Shown here: one piece after another, positions 24,519-34,353 of the stretch | Numbering within the stretch: position 1 is the first letter of the stretch | Layout of the letters: each line of letters opens with the position of its first letter | Origin: Tropicibacter sp. Alg240-R139 | GTDB lineage: Bacteria; Pseudomonadota; Alphaproteobacteria; Rhodobacterales; Rhodobacteraceae | NCBI RefSeq assembly: GCF_900537075.1 | Contig: NZ_UNRA01000004.1 | Coordinates: 194,572-258,571 of the forward strand | Length of the DNA: 64,000 nucleotides | Reading direction: 5' to 3' | Made by a program: the position numbers and the translations under genes | The notes under the pieces: model-generated | The model's input: the letters and a program-made list of their open reading frames with translations, nothing else | The model's database searches: none | What the model was told of the DNA's origin: nothing

Positions 24519-26303
24519 TCAGTGATCCTGAGCTGTGCCAGCGCCACGGGGAATGCGAACGCTTTCGACCAGGTCTTTGATCTCCTGCGGGGTTTCCTTG
24601 GTCATGCCAGCCACGATGTAGGCGACAGCAAAGTTGACCGCGGCACCGACCGCGCCGAACGAGGTCGACTTGATCGTCCCCAACAGCGGGTCCGCGTCAG
24701 TGAACGAGTTGGTGCCCGGAATGAACAACCAGCCCTTGTGCAGGAAGATGTAGATCAGGGTAACACCCAAGCCAGCGAGCATACCTGCCACGGCACCGGT
24801 GTTGTTGATCTTCTTGGAGAAGATACCCATCATCAGCGCCGGGAAGATCGAGGCCGCCGCGAGACCAAAGGCCAGCGCAACCGTCTGAGCCGCAAAGCCT
24901 GGAGGGTTGAGACCCAGGTAGGTTGCAACCGCGATGGCCACGCCCATGGCGATACGGGCCGACAACAGCTCACCCTTTTCGCTGATCTGCGGGTTGATAG
25001 ACCCCTTGATCAAATCGTGGGACACGGCCGACGAGATCGCCAGCAGCAAGCCAGCAGCCGTCGACAGAGCAGCCGCAAGACCACCCGCCGCGACCAGACC
25101 GATGACCCAACCCGGCAGGTTGGCAATCTCGGGGTTGGCCAGAACCAGGATGTCACGGTTGAACTTGGTCAGCTCGTTGCCTTCCCAGCCGTTTTCGGCC
25201 GCCTTTGCCTGCATCGATTCAGATTTGTCGTTGTAGTACTGAATCTTGCCGTCGCCGTTCTTGTCTTCCCAATCCAGCAGACCGGTTTTCTGCCAGGTTG
25301 CCATCCAATCATAGCGCGGCTCGTTTTCGATCATCTCGACCGAGACAGCCTCGCCATCCGTGCCACCCGGCCACATCATGTCAGTGATGTTCAGACGTGC
25401 CATGGCACCAACAGCCGGAGCCGTCAGATAAAGCAGAGCGATGAACACTAGTGCCCAACCGGCTGACCAGCGTGCGTCAGCAACGCGAGGGACGGTGAAG
25501 AAGCGCATGATCACGTGGGGCAGGCCCGCAGTACCGATCATCAACGACAAGGTGAAAAGCACCATGTTCAAGGTATCAGAATGGTGTGCAGTGTATTCCT
25601 TGAAGCCCAACTCGGACACGATGGCATCCAGCTTGGTCAAGAGAGGCTCGCCGGATGCAACGTGATCGCCAAACAGACCCAATGCCGGGATCGGATTTCC
25701 GGTCAGTTGAAGCGAGATGAAGATGGCCGGGATGGTATAAGCCATGATCAGCACGCAGTACTGCGCCACTTGGGTGTAGGTCACACCCTTCATGCCGCCG
25801 AATACGGCGTAGGCGAAGACCACACAGGCACCGATCAGCAGACCCGTGGTGTTGGACACCTCAAGGAAACGACCAAAGGCCACGCCAACACCGGTCATCT
25901 GACCGATCACATAGGTGGTCGAGGCAACGATCAGGCAGATCACGGCCACGATGCGCGCTGTGGGGCTGTAAAAACGGTCGCCGATGAATTCCGACACGGT
26001 GTATTTGCCGAACTTGCGCAGGTAAGGCGCAAGCAGCAGGGCCAGCAGCACGTAGCCGCCAGTCCAGCCCATCAAGAAGGACGAGTTGTCGTAACCGGTA
26101 AAGGCAATCAGGCCGGCCATCGAAATGAACGAGGCTGCCGACATCCAGTCAGCCGCTGTCGCCATACCGTTGGTGACCGGGTGAATGCCGCGACCGGCGG
26201 CGTAAAATTCCGATGTGGAACCCGCGCGGGCCCAAATCGCGATGCCGATGTAAAGTGCGAATGACGCGCCCACAAACAGCAGGTTGATGGTAAACTGGTC
26301 CAT
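24519..26303 (-). CDS. Sodium:solute symporter (acetate permease-like)
   Basis: A 594-residue membrane carrier. The start at ATG 26303 follows AGGAGGAAT. The SSS family signature region lies near the middle (GLVAAGGLAAALSTAAGLLLAISSAVSHDLI), and about 13 hydrophobic segments can be counted. A long hydrophilic insert with many acidic residues (about 305-375) separates helices, as in the VC_2705 subfamily. The DUF4212 partner starts upstream and nearly abuts it. With acetyl-CoA synthetase and adenylate kinase next door, acetate or another short carboxylate is a likely substrate (inferred). Confidence 0.88.
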   Translation of the reverse strand: MDQFTINLLFVGASFALYIGIAIWARAGSTSEFYAAGRGIHPVTNGMATAADWMSAASFISMAGLIAFTGYDNSSFLMGWTGGYVLLALLLAPYLRKFGKYTVSEFIGDRFYSPTARIVAVICLIVASTTYVIGQMTGVGVAFGRFLEVSNTTGLLIGACVVFAYAVFGGMKGVTYTQVAQYCVLIMAYTIPAIFISLQLTGNPIPALGLFGDHVASGEPLLTKLDAIVSELGFKEYTAHHSDTLNMVLFTLSLMIGTAGLPHVIMRFFTVPRVADARWSAGWALVFIALLYLTAPAVGAMARLNITDMMWPGGTDGEAVSVEMIENEPRYDWMATWQKTGLLDWEDKNGDGKIQYYNDKSESMQAKAAENGWEGNELTKFNRDILVLANPEIANLPGWVIGLVAAGGLAAALSTAAGLLLAISSAVSHDLIKGSINPQISEKGELLSARIAMGVAIAVATYLGLNPPGFAAQTVALAFGLAAASIFPALMMGIFSKKINNTGAVAGMLAGLGVTLIYIFLHKGWLFIPGTNSFTDADPLLGTIKSTSFGAVGAAVNFAVAYIVAGMTKETPQEIKDLVESVRIPRGAGTAQDH

Positions 26304-26304
26304 C

Positions 26305-26589
26305 TTATTCCTCCTCAACGCCGAATTCGGCGTCCAGCTTGTTCATGCGCCAGGCGTAGAAAAAGATCAGGCCCAGGAACACCAGGATCGAGCCTTGCTG
26401 GGCGAACCAGAAGCCTAGATCGGTGCCGCCAACGGCGATGCCCGACAGCATGGGGCGCAGCAGAATGCCGAACCCGAACGATACGACGGCCCAGATCACT
26501 AGGCTGACGAGGATGATCCGCACGTTGGCCTGCCAATAGCCCTTGTCGCTTTCGGCAGTCTGTGCGGAGGTGGTTGTTTGATCCGCCAT
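26305..26589 (-). CDS. DUF4212 small subunit of the sodium:solute symporter
   Basis: A 94-residue protein; ATG 26589 follows AGGAGGACC, while the longer frame upstream is not family-like. Two hydrophobic helices lie near residues 23-45 and 60-80 (WQANVRIILVSLVIWAVVSF; ILVFLGLIFFYAWRMNKLD), the standard DUF4212 pattern. It ends 1 base before the symporter start and is almost always paired with that symporter class, so it is taken as its accessory subunit. Confidence 0.88.
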   Translation of the reverse strand: MADQTTTSAQTAESDKGYWQANVRIILVSLVIWAVVSFGFGILLRPMLSGIAVGGTDLGFWFAQQGSILVFLGLIFFYAWRMNKLDAEFGVEEE

Positions 26590-26736
26590 AACTGCGGTCC
26601 TCCTTTTGCTTCCTCCTGGTTTGTCCGATTGCGGGCGGGCAAACCTTCTCCGTTTGTCCGCGCGTGTTTTCAGAACGCGGACATGCCTCCTCTGGTCCGC
26701 CAAAGCGGGTCCATCGGGTATTGCTGGTTTTGGAAA

Positions 26737-26779
26737 CCCAAGGCCCCCTGTTGGGTAGGGGGGAGCGGGGGGCCTTGGG
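26737..26779 (-). terminator. Terminator after adk
   Basis: A perfect 12-bp stem (CCCAAGGCCCCC / GGGGGCCTTGGG) with a 19-base loop follows adk on the minus strand and is trailed by TTT. The stem is strong but the T-run is short. Confidence 0.6.
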
Positions 26780-26785
26780 GTCCGG

Positions 26786-27469
26786 TTACGTCATGGCTGA
26801 CGCAACGATGTCGTTCAGGCCATGGGCGATCTCGTCGATCTCGCCCATGGCGTTGATGGTCTTGAGCGCGCCCTTGCCCCGGTAGTAGGCGATCAGGGGC
26901 GCGGTTTGCGCGTGATAGGCTTCAAGGCGGCTTGCAACCGTCTCGGCATTGTCATCGGCGCGGCGTTCCATGTCGGTGCTGCCGCATTTGTCGCAGGTGC
27001 CTGTCGTGGCGGGCTGCTTGAACGTGTCGTGATACCCCTCGCCACAGCCACCACAGGTGTAGCGACCCGAGATCCGGGTGACCATTTCACCGTCTTCAAC
27101 CTCAAGGCTGATGGCGGCGTTGATCTTTTGCCCGGTGCTCTCCAGCAGCCCATCCAGTGCTTCGGCCTGCACAGTGGTGCGGGGGAAACCATCAAGGATC
27201 ACGCCCTTGGCGCAGTCAGGTTCGGCCAGACGGTCGCGCAGGATGGCGATGACGATCCCGTCGCTGACCAGATCGCCGGCTTCCATCACGGCTTTGGCGG
27301 CTTTACCCGCTTCGGTTCCAGCAGCAACTGCGGCCCGCAACAGGTCGCCGGTGCTGAGTTGAACCAGTCCGAAGTTTTCTTCGAGCATGCGGGCCTGTGT
27401 ACCCTTCCCGGCGCCCGGAGGGCCGAGAAGGATCAGAACGGCGGGGGATGTCATCACGGCAGCGTCCAT
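26786..27469 (-). CDS. adk: Adenylate kinase (zinc-lid type)
   Basis: A 227-residue enzyme that interconverts 2 ADP with ATP and AMP. Start taken at ATG 27469, seven bases after the acs stop and with GGTGAGG before it; ATG 27454 is an alternative. Visible motifs are the P-loop GPPGAGKGTQ (about 16-25), STGDLLRAAV, DGFPRTTVQAE (about 92-102), and a long lid with four cysteines (CGGCGEGY ... CDKC) that can hold zinc. It follows acs in the same operon; acetyl-CoA synthetase makes AMP, so the pairing makes metabolic sense. Whether another adk copy exists elsewhere cannot be told. Confidence 0.92.
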   Translation of the reverse strand: MDAAVMTSPAVLILLGPPGAGKGTQARMLEENFGLVQLSTGDLLRAAVAAGTEAGKAAKAVMEAGDLVSDGIVIAILRDRLAEPDCAKGVILDGFPRTTVQAEALDGLLESTGQKINAAISLEVEDGEMVTRISGRYTCGGCGEGYHDTFKQPATTGTCDKCGSTDMERRADDNAETVASRLEAYHAQTAPLIAYYRGKGALKTINAMGEIDEIAHGLNDIVASAMT

Positions 27470-27476
27470 GTCAGCC

Positions 27477-29441
27477 TCACCCGCCTGCACGATTGGCGAT
27501 CAGATCGTCAACAACCGAGGGATCGGCCAGGGTCGATGTGTCACCAAGCGCGCCAAAGTCATTCTCTGCGATTTTGCGCAGGATGCGGCGCATGATTTTC
27601 CCTGAGCGGGTTTTCGGCAGACCGGGCGCCCACTGGATCACGTCAGGCGACGCAATCGGGCCAATCTCTGTCCGGACCCAGGTGCGCAGCTCTTTCAGCA
27701 GCTCATCCGAAGGTTCGCGGTCGTTCATCAGGGTGACATAGCAATAGATGCCCTGACCCTTGATGTCATGCGGGTAGCCAACAACAGCGGCCTCGGCTAC
27801 GGCGGCGTGTGCCACCAGCGCGCTTTCGACCTCTGCCGTGCCCATGCGGTGACCCGAGACGTTGATCACGTCGTCTACGCGGCCCGTGATCCAGTAATCG
27901 CCATCGGCATCGCGTTTGCAGCCGTCGCCGGTAAAGTAGTAACCTTTGTAATCGGCAAAATACGTCTTCTGGAACCGCTCGTGATCGCCCCAGACAGTAC
28001 GCATCTGGCCCGGCCAACTGTCTTTGATGCACAGCACGCCCTCGACGTCATTGCCGCTGATTTCAACCCCCGACTGCGGGTCCAGCACAACAGGCTCGAT
28101 GCCAAAGAAGGGTTTCATCGCCGAGCCGGGCTTCATCGCATGCGCGCCGGGCAGGGGGGTCATCAGGTGACCGCCGGTTTCGGTCTGCCACCAGGTGTCC
28201 ACGATCGGGCAGCGACCGCCGCCAACAACCTCATTGTACCAGTTCCATGCCTCGGGGTTGATCGGCTCACCTACGGTGCCCAGGGTGCGCAGATCGCTCA
28301 GGTCGCATTTCTCGACCCACTCCTTGCCTTGACCCATCAGGGCGCGCAGGGCGGTGGGGGCGGTGTAGAACTGGTTCACCTTGTGCTTTTCACAGACTTG
28401 CCAAAAACGGCTGGCGTCTGGATAGGTGGGCACACCTTCGAACATCAGCGTGGTACCGCCGTTGGCCAACGGGCCATAGACGATGTAGCTGTGGCCGGTG
28501 ACCCAGCCCACATCTGCTGTACACCAATAGATGTCGCCGTCGTGGTAATCAAACGTCACCTCATGCGTCATCGCGGCATAAACCAGATAGCCGCCGGTGG
28601 TGTGCACCACGCCCTTGGGCTGACCTGTGGAACCCGATGTGTAGAGGATGAACAGCGGATCTTCGGCGTTCATCTCGGCCGGGGCGCAATAATCCGACGC
28701 TTCAAGCGCCATTTCGTTGTAGTCGAAATCGCGTCCGTCGATCCAAGTGGTCTGACCGCCGGTGCGCTTGACGACCAGGCATTTCACACTGTCCTTGCAA
28801 TGCAGCAGCGCCGCGTCGACGTTGGACTTCAGGGCGGTCTTGCGGCCCCCTCGTGGGGCCTCGTCTGCGGTGATCACAACCTTGGCGTCACAGCCGTTGA
28901 CGCGGGCCGCTAGAGCGTCCGAGGAGAAGCCAGCGAAAACGATGGAATGGATGGCACCAATGCGGGCACAGGCCAGCATGGCATAAGCGGCCTCGGGGAT
29001 CATCGGGAGGTAGATGACAACCCGGTCGCCTTTGCGCACGCCCAGGGATTCCAGAATATTGGCCATGCGGCACACGTCGCGGTGCAGCTCTTTGTAAGTA
29101 ATGTGTTTGGCCGGATCGGTCGGCTCGTCAGGTTCCCAGATGATCGCGGTTTGATCGCCACGGGTCTCCAGATGACGGTCGATGCAGTTGGCCGAAACGT
29201 TCAGCGCGCCATCGGCGAACCAGTTGATGCTGACCTCGCCAAAGGCGTAGTTGACGTCCTTAACTTGGCTGAATGGCTTGATCCAGTCGACGCGCTTGCC
29301 CTGTTCGGACCAGAATCCTTCGGGATCGGCGATCGAGGCAGCATACATCGCATCATATTTGGCGGCGTCCACATGGGCGCGAGCAACGGTGTCTGCAGAT
29401 GGGGGAAAGACCGGGGAATCGGTCTGGGCTGCGGTTGTCAT
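27477..29441 (-). CDS. acs: Acetyl-CoA synthetase (AMP-forming)
   Basis: A 654-residue enzyme, full length for the family. It activates acetate to acetyl-CoA through acetyl-AMP. Motifs include [18 protein letters not shown] (P-loop-like AMP binding, about 269-286), [23 protein letters not shown] (about 415-422), [10 protein letters not shown] (about 500-509), and the acetylation-site context [11 protein letters not shown] (about 610-620) where lysine modification controls activity. The gene starts after GGGAGGAG. Downstream adk and the nearby SSS symporter/DUF4212 pair form an acetate uptake and activation group. Confidence 0.95.
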   Translation of the reverse strand: MTTAAQTDSPVFPPSADTVARAHVDAAKYDAMYAASIADPEGFWSEQGKRVDWIKPFSQVKDVNYAFGEVSINWFADGALNVSANCIDRHLETRGDQTAIIWEPDEPTDPAKHITYKELHRDVCRMANILESLGVRKGDRVVIYLPMIPEAAYAMLACARIGAIHSIVFAGFSSDALAARVNGCDAKVVITADEAPRGGRKTALKSNVDAALLHCKDSVKCLVVKRTGGQTTWIDGRDFDYNEMALEASDYCAPAEMNAEDPLFILYTSGSTGQPKGVVHTTGGYLVYAAMTHEVTFDYHDGDIYWCTADVGWVTGHSYIVYGPLANGGTTLMFEGVPTYPDASRFWQVCEKHKVNQFYTAPTALRALMGQGKEWVEKCDLSDLRTLGTVGEPINPEAWNWYNEVVGGGRCPIVDTWWQTETGGHLMTPLPGAHAMKPGSAMKPFFGIEPVVLDPQSGVEISGNDVEGVLCIKDSWPGQMRTVWGDHERFQKTYFADYKGYYFTGDGCKRDADGDYWITGRVDDVINVSGHRMGTAEVESALVAHAAVAEAAVVGYPHDIKGQGIYCYVTLMNDREPSDELLKELRTWVRTEIGPIASPDVIQWAPGLPKTRSGKIMRRILRKIAENDFGALGDTSTLADPSVVDDLIANRAGG

Positions 29442-29918
29442 ATGAGGCTCCTCCCTCGAAGTTCTGTTCGAAGACCGTTTTCACCCGAAGTTCAGGTTTT
29501 GTCGATCTGGTTCCATCCCTGCCCAAATAATAGTCAGGGCTGAAAATAATGAAATAACTTGCCGTAATATAACGATTTGCTTGTAAATCTGTTTCTTGAT
29601 GTCGCTGGGAATTTGTAAAGTATTTGTGTGACAGGTTGTGAAAGTCACAGTTTTTCAAGCAATTCCGTGTCAATGCAAATTTACAAAACCCGACCTCCAT
29701 GGGCCCCCGGACTCAGGACGTTGGGTCACTTTGCTCTCGAATCCGGTGTGACATTTTGTTTCGGCCAGCCATGCATGGGCGCAAAAATGCTGCGCGTGCA
29801 TCATTCGCCGACTCGGATTGGATGCGCTTTGGTTCAGGACTTGGCAGCTAGGTGTGTTGGCGCTAGCTTTATCTTCAAGCGCCGCCCAAGAGGGGGCGCA
29901 TGTAAGGGAGAGACTTTT
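29442..29918. promoter_or_regulatory. Divergent acs/dctP intergenic region
   Basis: About 480 bases without a gene. The left half is AT-rich (29525-29690). It carries TTTGTAAA (29612-29619) and its inverse TTTACAAA (29680-29687), about 60 bases apart; these could be parts of an operator but match no motif I can name with confidence. The right half is GC-richer and ends with AAGGGAGAG before dctP. Confidence 0.45.
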
Positions 29919-30935
29919 ATGAACAAGATGTTGACGGGGGCAGTGGCCGCTGCTGCCAGCTTTGCTTTTGTGTCCGAAGCCATGGCGACCGAATGGAATG
30001 TGTCCCTGTGGGGCAAGCGCCGTGCTTTTACTGAGCACGTTGAAAAATTGGCCGAGCTGGTGGACGAAAAGACCGGCGGTGATTTCACGCTGAACATCAG
30101 CTATGGTGGCTTGTCCAAGAACAAGGAGAACCTGGACGGGATTTCCATTGGCGCCTTTGAGATGGCCCAGTTCTGCGCTGGTTATCACCGTGACAAGAAC
30201 CGCGCGATCACCGTTCTGGAACTGCCGTTCCTTGGTGTGAATACGCTGGACGAAGAAGTGGCCGTCAGCCACGCGATCTATGATCATCCTGCCGTGCAGG
30301 AAGAGATGGCGCAATGGAACGCGCGCATCATCATGACCTCGCCCATGCCGCAGTACAATCTGGTCGGCACTGGCGAGCCGCGCGATGAACTGGCCGAGTT
30401 CAAGGACATGCGCGTCCGGGCAACCGGCGGCATCGGTCAGGCGTTTTCCGCTGTTGGTGGTGTGCCCACATCTGTGACCGCCACTGAGGCCTACAACGCG
30501 ATGGAATCGGGTGTTGTGGATACAGTGGCCTTTGCCCAGCACGCGCATCTGGCGTTCGGCACCATCAACCGCGCCGACTGGTGGACTGCAAACTTGAACC
30601 CCGGCACCGTGAACTGCCCGGTGGTGGTGAACATCGACGCCTATGAGGCGCTGAGCCCTGAGCACCGCGAAGCATTGGACAGCTCGATTGATGAAGCGAT
30701 CGGTCACTATCTGGCCAACTATGGCGCCCTGCTTGAAAAGTGGGACAGCGTTCTGACCGAGAAGAATGTCCAGAAGGTCGAACTGGCTGAAAGCGAGCTG
30801 GATGCGTTCCGCAAGGCGGCGGCTGATCCGATCCGCGAAAAGTGGATTGCCGACATGACCGCGCAGGGCCTGCCTGCGCAGGATCTGTATGATCTGGTCA
30901 TGGCCACGCTCAAAGCGCAGCGCGGCGGCAACTAA
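29919..30935 (+). CDS. dctP: TRAP transporter substrate-binding protein DctP
   Basis: A 338-residue periplasmic protein. The start at ATG 29919 follows AAGGGAGAG and gives a signal peptide ending SEAMA. The TRAP pattern is seen in ISIGAFEMAQFCAGYH, FKDMRVRATGGIGQAFSAVGGVPTSVTATEAYNAMESGVVDT (with the conserved Arg that binds carboxylates) and the C-terminal helix. A hairpin follows, then the two membrane genes. The substrate is a carboxylate but not otherwise defined. The tcu genes downstream make a tricarboxylate or C4-dicarboxylate possible. Confidence 0.9.
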   Translation: MNKMLTGAVAAAASFAFVSEAMATEWNVSLWGKRRAFTEHVEKLAELVDEKTGGDFTLNISYGGLSKNKENLDGISIGAFEMAQFCAGYHRDKNRAITVLELPFLGVNTLDEEVAVSHAIYDHPAVQEEMAQWNARIIMTSPMPQYNLVGTGEPRDELAEFKDMRVRATGGIGQAFSAVGGVPTSVTATEAYNAMESGVVDTVAFAQHAHLAFGTINRADWWTANLNPGTVNCPVVVNIDAYEALSPEHREALDSSIDEAIGHYLANYGALLEKWDSVLTEKNVQKVELAESELDAFRKAAADPIREKWIADMTAQGLPAQDLYDLVMATLKAQRGGN

Positions 30936-30943
30936 GACACTCG

Positions 30944-30972
30944 GGCCGGGCGCATCTGTCGCCCGGCCTTTT
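30944..30972 (+). terminator. Hairpin between dctP and dctQ
   Basis: A perfect 9-bp stem (GGCCGGGCG / CGCCCGGCC) with a 7-base loop, followed by TTTTCCTTT. It is likely a partial terminator that keeps the binding protein more abundant than the membrane subunits. Confidence 0.65.
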
Positions 30973-31013
30973 CCTTTCAAACACTCCCCGCTTTGACATG
31001 AAGGAGTTCTGCC

Positions 31014-31649
31014 ATGGCAGGACAGGCCTCGGTATTAGAGGATCACAGCCTGCTCAGCAGGTTGGATCGGTCGCTTTTGACGATCGAACGATTTCTGGCG
31101 TTGCTCAGCGGGTTGGCTGTTTTCAGCCTGATGGTGCTGGCGGTGGTGTCGGTGGGGGGGCGCAATGCGTTCAACGCGCCGCTGCCGGGCTATGTGGACT
31201 GGATCGAACAGGCGATGCCGCTGATCGCATTCATGGGGATTGCCTATGTGCAGCGCGACGGAGGGCATATCCGTATGGATCTGGTGGTTGGCAAACTGTC
31301 AGGCCGCGCCTTGTGGTTCTTTGAGATGCTGTCGGTGACCCTAATCCTTCTGTTGATGATGGCGCTGGTCTGGGGCAGCTGGGAACATTTCCTGCGCGCC
31401 TTTGATTTCAACGCTCCACTCTGGAGCCGGGACAGTTCCATCGACATCGGCATCCCGATCTGGCCTGCAAAACTGTTGGCACCAGTGGCGTTTTCGGTGC
31501 TGTGCCTGCGGCTGGTCTTGCAGATATGGGGCTATGGTCGGGCGTTTATCCTAGGGCTTGAAAGCCCCGTGGCAGTGCCCTTGATCCAGGATGTGGCGGC
31601 ACAGGCGGCCGCCGAAGCCGAGCAGCTTGAAGGGCACGACAATGGATAG
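31014..31649 (+). CDS. dctQ: TRAP transporter small permease DctQ
   Basis: A 211-residue membrane subunit with four hydrophobic helices (near residues 24-45, 60-82, 98-120 and 150-175) and the family block WIEQAMPLIAFMGIAYVQRDGGHIRMDL. AAGGAG precedes the ATG. The C-terminal tail of about 35 residues is Ala/Glu-rich. Its end overlaps the dctM start by 8 bases. DctQ pairs with DctM to form the sodium-driven membrane part. Confidence 0.88.
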   Translation: MAGQASVLEDHSLLSRLDRSLLTIERFLALLSGLAVFSLMVLAVVSVGGRNAFNAPLPGYVDWIEQAMPLIAFMGIAYVQRDGGHIRMDLVVGKLSGRALWFFEMLSVTLILLLMMALVWGSWEHFLRAFDFNAPLWSRDSSIDIGIPIWPAKLLAPVAFSVLCLRLVLQIWGYGRAFILGLESPVAVPLIQDVAAQAAAEAEQLEGHDNG

Positions 31650-33045
31650 CATTGATATTGGCCTTTGGGTCACCGGCGGTCTGCTGCTGATGGTCGTTCT
31701 GGGCATGCGCGTTGCCTTTGCTGCTGGTATGGCTGGTCTGATCGGTCTGGTCTGGATCTTCTGGGCCAAGTTCGGCTATGCGCCCGACAAGTTCGGCAAG
31801 GCGTTGACCGTGTCGATCAAAGTTGCGGGGCAGGTACCCCATTCCAAAGTGTCGTCTCAGGCGCTTTCCCTGATTCCAACCTTTATCCTGATCGGGTATC
31901 TGGCCTATTACGCGGGCCTGACCAAGGCGTTGTTTGAGGCAGCAAAACGCTGGATCGCGTGGTTGCCGGGTGGGCTGGCGGTGTCGACGGTGTTTGCGAC
32001 TGCTGGCTTTGCCGCAGTGTCTGGCGCTTCTGTCGCCACCTCAGCCGTCTTTGCACGCATCGCCATCCCCGAGATGTTGGCAATCGGTTACAACAAGCGA
32101 TTTGCAGCCGGAGTTGTTGCAGCAGGTGGTACGCTTGCCTCGCTGATCCCGCCGTCCGCCATTCTGGTGATCTACGCGATCATCGTTGAACAGGACGTGG
32201 GCAAGTTGCTGCTGGCGGGTTTCATTCCCGGCGCCTTTTCCGCCATCATCTATGGCTTGTTGATCGTGGGCATCGCGGTGATCTTCAAATCCGTTGGCCC
32301 GCCTGTGACGGGCTTTACCTGGCGCCAGCGGTTTGCAGCGCTGCCGGGCGCGTTGCCAATCGTCTTTGTCGTCGTGATCATCATTTGCTTTGTCTACAAT
32401 CCCTTTGGCGGTGATGCCTGGGGCACCCCGACCGAGGGCGGGGCGCTAGGCGCATTCGTTGTGTTCTGCATGGCCATGGTTCAGGGCATGAAATGGGCCG
32501 AATTCAAGTCTGCGCTGTTGGAAACCGCCAAGCTGACGGTGATGATCTTTACCATCATCTGGGGCGTTCTGATCTATGTGCGCTTTTTAGGTTTTGCCGA
32601 TCTGCCCGGCGCGTTTTCCGACTGGATCACTGCGCTGGAAATGTCGCCCATGCTGATCCTGGTCTGCATCCTTTTGGCCTATGCGGTGCTCGGCATGTTC
32701 ATGGACGCAATCGGGATGCTGCTGCTCACGCTTCCGGTGGTGTATCCGGCAGTCATGGCGCTCAATGGGGGCGAGGCTGTGTCAGCGGCTGACAGCGCTT
32801 TTGGCATGTCAGGCACCATGTGCGCGATCTGGTTCGGCATTCTTGTGGTCAAGATGGCCGAGTTCTGCCTGATCACGCCGCCCATCGGCCTGAACTGCTT
32901 TGTCGTGGCAGGTGTACGTCCGGATTTAAGCGTGCAGGACGTGTTCCGAGGCGTGATGCCATTCTTTGTGGCGGACGCCATTACCATCGCTCTGCTGGTC
33001 GCCTTTCCGGGGATTGTTCTGTATCTGCCATCTTTGGCGCAATAA
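31642..33045 (+). CDS. dctM: TRAP transporter large permease DctM
   Basis: A 467-residue membrane carrier starting at ATG 31642 inside the end of dctQ. It has about 12 hydrophobic segments and the family blocks PTFILIGYLAYYAG, AAVSGASVATSAVFARIAIPEM (about 131-152), GTLASLIPPSAILVIYAII, and the C-terminal repeat counterpart MAEFCLITPPIGLNCFVVAG. It forms the transport path with DctQ and takes substrate from DctP. A gap of about 70 bases follows before the tail sheath gene. Confidence 0.9.
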   Translation: MDSIDIGLWVTGGLLLMVVLGMRVAFAAGMAGLIGLVWIFWAKFGYAPDKFGKALTVSIKVAGQVPHSKVSSQALSLIPTFILIGYLAYYAGLTKALFEAAKRWIAWLPGGLAVSTVFATAGFAAVSGASVATSAVFARIAIPEMLAIGYNKRFAAGVVAAGGTLASLIPPSAILVIYAIIVEQDVGKLLLAGFIPGAFSAIIYGLLIVGIAVIFKSVGPPVTGFTWRQRFAALPGALPIVFVVVIIICFVYNPFGGDAWGTPTEGGALGAFVVFCMAMVQGMKWAEFKSALLETAKLTVMIFTIIWGVLIYVRFLGFADLPGAFSDWITALEMSPMLILVCILLAYAVLGMFMDAIGMLLLTLPVVYPAVMALNGGEAVSAADSAFGMSGTMCAIWFGILVVKMAEFCLITPPIGLNCFVVAGVRPDLSVQDVFRGVMPFFVADAITIALLVAFPGIVLYLPSLAQ

Positions 33046-33113
33046 CGGGATTGCCTGCTTCGCTCATTCACGCATAGGATGCGCTGGATTTTATATGTGA
33101 TTTGAGTGATTTG

Positions 33114-34211
33114 ATGCCAGAGTTTTCGTATCCGGGTGTTTACGTACAAGAATTTGGTGGTGGGATTGCAGGGATTGCCCCCTGCGCCACTTCGGTCACA
33201 GTCTTTGTTGGACATGTCCCCATGGGGGGCGTGCCCGAGGGAGAGCTGGTTGACTTGAGCGTGAACAGTTTTCCGCCACCCGATTATCAGGATTGGCCTG
33301 ACGGGGTGCTGAAACGAGCGGTGACGGGGTTCTATCAGAACGGCGGCGCGGACCTGTTTGTGCTTAACATTGGACCCGATGTCGATGTGATCACCGATCA
33401 GGTTTTGTTGCCGCTGACCCAAGTGGACCATCCAAACCTGGTTGCGGCGCCCGGATATGTGGATGCCGCCAGCCACAAGGCGTTGATCGCCCATTGCGAG
33501 GGGCGTAGTAATCGCTTTGCCGTTCTGGATGGGCCTGCCGAGATTGCAGATGCGAGCGCTCTACAGAAAGAGCCCTTGGCGGCAAGCGGCAAGGCGGCGC
33601 TCTATCTGCCGTGGGTGGTGCCCAAGGATACCCAAGGCACACTCTTTGACCCGACACCGCCGTCAGGTCATATATGCGGCGCAATCGCCCGCACTGATCA
33701 ACAACGGGGTGTATGGCAGGCACCGGCCAATGTAGGGCTTTGGGGCGTGGGCGCTGTGACCCAGGATCTGACGGACGAGGATCAAGAGGGGCTGAATGCG
33801 GCTAACGTCAACGCCATCCGCGAGATTGAGGGTCGCGGCGTGCGCATCTGGGGCGCGCGGACCCGAGCTCCCGAAGGGCACGAGATGCGGTATATCTCGG
33901 AGCGGCGGTTGATGTGCATGCTGGAACAATCGCTTAAGCGTGGTTTGGATTGGGTGGTGTTTGACCCCAACGGCGCGGCGCTTTGGGTCGACGTGCGCCA
34001 GCAGGTCGACACCTTCATGAACGCTCTGTGGCGCAGCGGCGCGTTGGTTGGCGAAACAGTCGAGCAGTCGTTCTTTGTGCGCTGCGGCCACGAGACGATG
34101 TCGCAGGCCGATCTGGATCAAGGCAGGTTGATCTGCGAGGTGGGCATCAGCATGTTGCGACCAGCTGAGTTTTCAATGCTGCGGTTGGAATTTCAGACGG
34201 CGATAGAGTAG
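33114..34211 (+). CDS. Contractile tail sheath family protein (orphan)
   Basis: A 365-residue protein counted from ATG 33114; TTG 33102 is an alternative start. The N-terminus FSYPGVYVQEF followed by TSVTVFVGHVP is the usual opening of contractile tail sheaths. The C-terminal half carries the sheath core: GRGVRIWGARTRA, RYISERRLMCMLEQSLKRGLDWVVFDPN, FMNALWRSGALVG, FFVRCGHETMSQADLDQGRLICEVGI and a final PAEF strand. At about 365 residues it is short, so surface insertions are probably missing. No tube, baseplate or spike gene is nearby. It lies between a TRAP operon and tcuB. Confidence 0.85.
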   Translation: MPEFSYPGVYVQEFGGGIAGIAPCATSVTVFVGHVPMGGVPEGELVDLSVNSFPPPDYQDWPDGVLKRAVTGFYQNGGADLFVLNIGPDVDVITDQVLLPLTQVDHPNLVAAPGYVDAASHKALIAHCEGRSNRFAVLDGPAEIADASALQKEPLAASGKAALYLPWVVPKDTQGTLFDPTPPSGHICGAIARTDQQRGVWQAPANVGLWGVGAVTQDLTDEDQEGLNAANVNAIREIEGRGVRIWGARTRAPEGHEMRYISERRLMCMLEQSLKRGLDWVVFDPNGAALWVDVRQQVDTFMNALWRSGALVGETVEQSFFVRCGHETMSQADLDQGRLICEVGISMLRPAEFSMLRLEFQTAIE

Positions 34212-34353
34212 ATTCCGACGCCGTCTGAGGGTTCACGTCGTGCCCGTCTCACGCATTTACGGCAAAGGGTATGGTCGGCCTGTCGACAAGGTGCGAGTTT
34301 CAGAGCGGCTTTGCCGTCTTTGAGAGCGCGACCTACACCCGAAATCCTGCCGG

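Noticed and set aside
27768-28913. Plus-strand open frame of 381 codons opposite acs
   Set aside because: Antisense shadow of acetyl-CoA synthetase; no family resemblance.
29670-30980. Minus-strand open frame of 436 codons opposite dctP
   Set aside because: Antisense shadow of a clear TRAP binding protein gene, with atypical residue composition.
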